From assembly GCF_002749975.1 (NCBI RefSeq), contig NZ_PEIG01000010.1, positions 62,001-126,000 of the forward strand: a stretch of 64,000 nucleotides of DNA. Direction: 5' to 3'. Shown piece after piece: positions 60,555-64,000 of this stretch (the first letter of the stretch is position 1; each line of letters opens with the position of its first letter). Origin of the DNA: Gloeocapsopsis sp. IPPAS B-1203. Its GTDB lineage: Bacteria; Cyanobacteriota; Cyanobacteriia; Cyanobacteriales; Chroococcidiopsidaceae. Both the position numbers and the translations under genes were made by a program. The notes under the pieces are model-generated. The model was not told the DNA's origin and did not search any database. It was given only the letters and a program-made list of their open reading frames with translations.

Positions 60555-60830
60555 ATGACCTCCACCTAATCTATAAAGTGTTCAATAGAATTTGTCCGTA
60601 CACATCCTAGTTAAGAGTATTAAAAGGAATCTTTATGTATATCTGCATAGTATAAGTTGCAGACAGCGTTCCAAAAAGCGGTTGTATTGCGTCCGCTGCT
60701 ACCAGAATAGGAATCAGTAGCAAGTGGTGATATTTGATGAGTTTATGTTATTTAACCTGATTGTTAAGGGGGAATAAAACTTTGTTGGTGAATTCATGAT
60801 AAATAGTCTGAATCACCTTCCAAATTCAGT

Positions 60831-61358
60831 TTAATTTACTTGTTCTTGCACGTCCGCTTCCTGCTCATTATCGCTGTTACTGAGTAGCTGAGGAAGTTGC
60901 TCTAATTGAAAATATTGATAAAACTTATCAGTCACATCCAGCAAGAATGAGCGACTGTCTAAGGGACGGCGTTTGCGGACAAAGCCCTGTTCTACAAGTT
61001 CTTGGACGTGTTGATATGCTCCAGAACCACGGAGGTTGACAAGTTCAGTTTGTGTCATTGGACTACGCAGGGCGATCGCCGCTAAAGTTCGTAAAGCCCC
61101 TACCCCAAGTTCTACCGGAATAAGTGTTTGCACCAATTCTTGAAAATTTGACTTGAGTTGTAGGCTATAAGTACCTGATACAGTTTCTACAACTTCTAAA
61201 GCGCTATTACGATGTGCATAGTCATCAATAAGTTCAATCAGTCCTTCCTCAAGAGTGTGGCGATCGCATCCTGCATATTCTGCCAGTTGGGCGATCGATA
61301 GTGGCTGACCTTTGAGATACAAAATCGCTTCAATCTTGTTGGATAAACGTAATTCCAT
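60831..61358 (-). CDS. scpB: Segregation and condensation protein B
   Basis: ScpB is a kleisin-associated winged-helix protein of the SMC-ScpAB condensin. The 175-residue product has LSNKIEAILYLKGQPLSIAQ, two winged-helix units, and LGVGALRTLAAIALRSPMTQ, then ELVNLRGSGAYQHVQELVEQ, which are family hallmarks. The acidic tail (DNEQEADVQEQVN) is common. The cyclophilin gene ends 33 bases upstream on the same strand, so they may share a transcript. Confidence 0.93.
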   Translation of the reverse strand: MELRLSNKIEAILYLKGQPLSIAQLAEYAGCDRHTLEEGLIELIDDYAHRNSALEVVETVSGTYSLQLKSNFQELVQTLIPVELGVGALRTLAAIALRSPMTQTELVNLRGSGAYQHVQELVEQGFVRKRRPLDSRSFLLDVTDKFYQYFQLEQLPQLLSNSDNEQEADVQEQVN

Positions 61359-61391
61359 TAACCAGGGGTGAGGGTTTAGCCGATAGAAGGA

Positions 61392-62492
61392 TTATTGCGG
61401 TTGAACTAAATGTTCTACACCGCTAACCACTTTGGCAGAAACAATTTTATCTCCTTCTTTAAGCTGTTCTAGCACTTCTTTTCCTTCCGTTAAGTAACCA
61501 AACACAGCATAACGACCGTCTAATAGATTACGACCTGCTGGAGTCAGTTCAGGCTCAAACAAAAAGAAGAAAAATTGTGAAGAACCTCCATTATTATCAA
61601 ACTCTGGACGCGCCATCGCAACTGCACCATAGGCTGAAAATGGTAGTACTGGTTCGTCACGATAGCGACCAGCTTGCTCTAATGTAATGCCATAGGTAGG
61701 AACAAGATCGCCTTTCACAAGAACTTCCAAAGGAATACTACGATATTTTCCTGTACCTGGATCAATAAATCCTTGCTCTGAACCAGGTGGATCGCCGGTT
61801 TGTAGTACATACGAGTCTTCTGCTCGAATAAACTCTAAACCGTTATAAAAGCCTCGTTCTACCAAATCGACAAAGTTTCCTGCGGTGACAGGAGCGCTAT
61901 AGCCGTCTACAACAATAGTCAAATTGCCTTTGTTGGTTTCCATCTCCACTGTGGCACGACCTTTGAGCTGGGGTAAATTACTATACTCATCTGGAACGTC
62001 ATAGGGAAATCCTTGCACCATCAATTCTTCAAGAGTACTGACCAAATTGAGAACTTTAGCCCGCCCTATCCAAATCTGCTCTTTATCCTTTGACTCAGTG
62101 GCTTGTCGCAAATCGTTGATACCAGCTTGCAGCTCATCAATGAGGGCTTCTGCCTGTGGCTGTTGCTCATCGGGAATGCTTTTGAGTAGTTCATCTTTCT
62201 GTGAGTTAACGATGCGAGAAGCTTGAGAAACGTCTTTGGAAATAGCGCCCCAGCGTCGATTTGCTCGTAGTTGAGTAGCAATGTCTTCTAAGTCGGCTTG
62301 CAAATCCCGAACAGCTTGATTATCAATCGGAAGCGAGTAACGCAGTAAAGCTTTACCATCAGTAATGGCATTTCCAGCTGGCAACGCCGCATTGCTGGGG
62401 GAAGTCCACCAGACAACACTTGTTCCAAAAAACATCGCGACCAGCAATAGTACGGTGAGAATTTTTTTCCACCAGCAGTTCAAATTTGTCAT
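61392..62492 (-). CDS. Cyclophilin-type peptidyl-prolyl isomerase with helical N domain (TLP40-like)
   Basis: The 366-residue product has a signal or membrane helix (ILTVLLLVAMFFGTSVVWW), an N-terminal helical domain (about 60-180, QAVRDLQADLEDIATQLRAN) and a cyclophilin domain from about 185 (TVEMETNKGNLTIVVDGYSA, GNFVDLVERGFYNGLEFIRA, GSSQFFFFLFEP). This layout matches the lumenal TLP40/cyclophilin-38 group, which helps assemble photosystem II in plants. The cyclophilin active-site residues are partly altered, as in that group, so isomerase activity may be low. Start 62492; ATG 62513 adds seven residues. It is followed by scpB. Confidence 0.85.
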   Translation of the reverse strand: MTNLNCWWKKILTVLLLVAMFFGTSVVWWTSPSNAALPAGNAITDGKALLRYSLPIDNQAVRDLQADLEDIATQLRANRRWGAISKDVSQASRIVNSQKDELLKSIPDEQQPQAEALIDELQAGINDLRQATESKDKEQIWIGRAKVLNLVSTLEELMVQGFPYDVPDEYSNLPQLKGRATVEMETNKGNLTIVVDGYSAPVTAGNFVDLVERGFYNGLEFIRAEDSYVLQTGDPPGSEQGFIDPGTGKYRSIPLEVLVKGDLVPTYGITLEQAGRYRDEPVLPFSAYGAVAMARPEFDNNGGSSQFFFFLFEPELTPAGRNLLDGRYAVFGYLTEGKEVLEQLKEGDKIVSAKVVSGVEHLVQPQ

Positions 62493-62906
62493 GAGATAGC
62501 TCAAATGCGGCATGGGTATAAGTTAGGCAATTAGGCTATTAAGGATGTGTTGCAACCTTTCACCCATTGCTTGTCTGCCTGATAGTTGCAATTGACTGGG
62601 TATCAACTCATTCATAATCTTGCCATAGTGTAGTTCACTTCAGAATTCAAATTTTATAAAAGGGACGAGTGATTAGTTTTGAGTTTTGTTAGCGTAGCGG
62701 TGCCTTAGCACGTTTTGAATTGTTCGCTTTCCAAAGGTGCCGGAGGCATTTATTAAAAAAATTTTCATAGCTCACCCCTCACCCCTCATAACTCCTAGCC
62801 TCCCAGCTTTATTTTCCTCCATACTTTATTTAACCCCTTCTATAGCACCACGTTGTAGAGGTACAATGAAATGCCGATTGTCTTGCGCAAATATACACAT
62901 TGCTTC
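62493..62906. other. Divergent region with composite repeats before efp
   Basis: From about 62661 come GACGAGTGATTAGTTTTGAG, a GTTAGCGTAGCGGTGCC unit and a GTGCCGGAGGCA unit. At about 62771-62810 lies CTCACCCCTCACCCCTCATA with CTCCTAGCCTCCC, pyrimidine-rich on the efp sense strand. No gene is seen. The efp promoter should lie between 62810 and 62870. Confidence 0.5.
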
Positions 62907-63464
62907 ATGATTTCTAGTAATGATTTTCGACCTGGTGTCACGATTGTGTTAGATGGGTCTGTTTGGCGAGTAGTGGAATTTCTTCACGTCAAACCAGGAA
63001 AAGGATCTGCCTTTGTCCGAACCAAGCTAAAGAATGTTCAAAGTGGCAGCGTTGTAGAGCGAACCTTCCGTGCTGGGGAAACAGTACCCCAAGCCAATTT
63101 AGAAAAAAGCACGATGCAGCATACCTATAAAGACGGTGATGAATTCGTTTTTATGGATATGGAAACATATGAAGAAAGCAGATTAAGTGCTAATCAAATT
63201 GGCGATCGCGTCAAGTACATAAAAGATGGCATGGAAGTCAATGTCGTTCGTTGGGGCGATCAGGTACTTGAAGTAGAATTACCTAATTCTGTCACTTTAG
63301 AAATTGTCCAAACTGATCCAGGAGTACGGGGAGACACTGCTACTGGCGGTACTAAACCAGCAACACTAGAAACAGGTGCAACGGTGATGGTGCCTTTGTT
63401 TATCTCTCAAGGCGAACGCATCCGAATTGATACGCGTAACGATACTTATTTAGGTCGGGAATAA
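62907..63464 (+). CDS. efp: Elongation factor P
   Basis: EF-P rescues ribosomes stalled on polyproline. The 185-residue product begins [20 protein letters not shown] and contains [20 protein letters not shown], the loop with the lysine that is modified in many EF-P proteins, and the C-terminal signature YLGRE after [13 protein letters not shown] start at 62907 rather than an upstream ATG at 62871, because this gives the exact family length. accB follows 65 bases downstream, the usual efp-accB order of cyanobacteria. Confidence 0.97.
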   Translation: MISSNDFRPGVTIVLDGSVWRVVEFLHVKPGKGSAFVRTKLKNVQSGSVVERTFRAGETVPQANLEKSTMQHTYKDGDEFVFMDMETYEESRLSANQIGDRVKYIKDGMEVNVVRWGDQVLEVELPNSVTLEIVQTDPGVRGDTATGGTKPATLETGATVMVPLFISQGERIRIDTRNDTYLGRE

Positions 63465-63529
63465 ACAACGAGCAACACGTACTGCTCGCAGCGAATAGCT
63501 TAAAGCTCGTAAATGGGGTCAGATACACT

Positions 63530-64000
63530 GTGCCACTTGATTTTAATGAACTCCGGCAACTTCTGCTAACAATCGCTCAAACAGATATTGCGGAACTAAC
63601 TCTCAAAAGCGACGATTTTGAACTAACGGTACGTAAGGCTGTTGGTATGAGCAATGCATCACTGCTTGGTGCAATACCAAGTGGCGTAGTAGGTTTAGAA
63701 TCAACGCCGACTACGCCGCCAACATCTACCACGGCAGTCAATGGATTAGATACTCCATCACGAGGGGCAGAAACTACCTCAAGTGGATTTGTGGCTGGAC
63801 AAGCTTCTACACCTGCAGCAAAGGATCAGAAATTAGTTGAAGTGGTGTCTCCAATGGTGGGAACATTTTATCGTTCTCCTGCTCCTGGTGAACCTTCATT
63901 TGTGGAAGTTGGCGATCGCGTTAGAAGTGGTCAAACTGTCTGCATTATTGAGGCAATGAAGCTTATGAATGAAATTGAAACTGAAGTTTCTGGACAAGTA
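63530..64000 (+). CDS. accB: Biotin carboxyl carrier protein of acetyl-CoA carboxylase, cut by right edge
   Basis: The frame starts at GTG 63530 ([20 protein letters not shown] after the start) and is still open at the window edge after 157 codons. A Pro/Thr/Ser-rich linker leads to the biotinyl domain: [40 protein letters not shown], where the lysine of EAMKLM carries biotin. AccB is the carrier of acetyl-CoA carboxylase for fatty-acid synthesis. No Shine-Dalgarno sequence is obvious. About 20 more residues should lie beyond the edge. It is co-directional with efp. Confidence 0.95.
   Translation, partial: MPLDFNELRQLLLTIAQTDIAELTLKSDDFELTVRKAVGMSNASLLGAIPSGVVGLESTPTTPPTSTTAVNGLDTPSRGAETTSSGFVAGQASTPAAKDQKLVEVVSPMVGTFYRSPAPGEPSFVEVGDRVRSGQTVCIIEAMKLMNEIETEVSGQV

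Overview
The window is a stretch of cyanobacterial chromosome. The evidence is the very frequent HIP1 octamer GCGATCGC and lineage-specific genes: a CRR6-type NDH-1 assembly factor, a CrtR-type carotene hydroxylase, the cytochrome b6f small subunit PetL, a Ycf55/DUF3685 protein, DUF760 and a beta-carbonic anhydrase. Base composition is moderate (low-to-mid 40s percent GC by eye), except for one GC-richer GMC oxidoreductase gene. I cannot fix the genus; the repeat style is like that of large-genome cyanobacteria.

Layout. 1-13 kb: end of a type IV pilus operon (pilO end, secretin pilQ), histone-like HU, a CobD-like PLP decarboxylase carrying inserted repeat sequence, a broken four-helix-bundle gene, a MerA/Lpd-like flavoprotein, a pseudo-receiver/Ycf55 protein downstream of perR, a small secreted protein, a second pilus-type ATPase, a LuxR-type regulator and CRR6. 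13-26 kb: a GT9 transferase, carbonic anhydrase, a geranylgeranyl-reductase-like flavoprotein, a HepA-like ABC exporter with a GT2, pyrH-frr, speB, an ArsR-HTH/ClpC-N-domain fusion, an alpha/beta hydrolase and an LCP cell-wall ligase. 26-45 kb: an AI-2E/PerM protein, a duplicated SagB-type protein, pyruvate kinase, crtR, an anion permease, sppA-aroH, a DMT exporter, a pteridine-glucosyltransferase-like GT4, glycogen phosphorylase, a phosphoketolase remnant, a TSUP permease, an S66 carboxypeptidase and hemE. 45-64 kb: an intact four-helix-bundle gene, an SDR, a B12-binding radical SAM protein, petL, aroB, a five-gene polysaccharide ABC-export operon, an M23/LysM endopeptidase, an HtrA protease, DUF760, the GMC oxidoreductase, scpB with a cyclophilin, efp and accB (cut by the right edge).

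Most genes are housekeeping. Three themes link them: cell-surface assembly (pili, two polysaccharide export loci, LCP, M23), photosynthetic carbon metabolism (carbonic anhydrase, glgP, pyk, petL, crtR, crr6) and stress or redox control (perR, HtrA, ArsR-ClpN).

The most unusual structure is the repeat landscape. Short purine-rich blocks (GAGGTCAGAGG, GAGGAGTGAGGAGCG, GGTAATNGG and GAGTGTT types) lie at about twenty gene boundaries with a consistent polarity: G/purine-rich in the sense strand after a gene, C/pyrimidine-rich before a gene. They have become part of several proteins (SpeB, AroH, CobD and HemE tails, the SDR amino terminus, an internal LdcA insert). In two places an inverted pair of such blocks encloses a four-helix-bundle (23S rRNA intervening-sequence-protein family) gene, one intact and one frameshifted, which suggests a mobile cassette. 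I see no tRNA, rRNA, CRISPR array, transposase or integrase gene.
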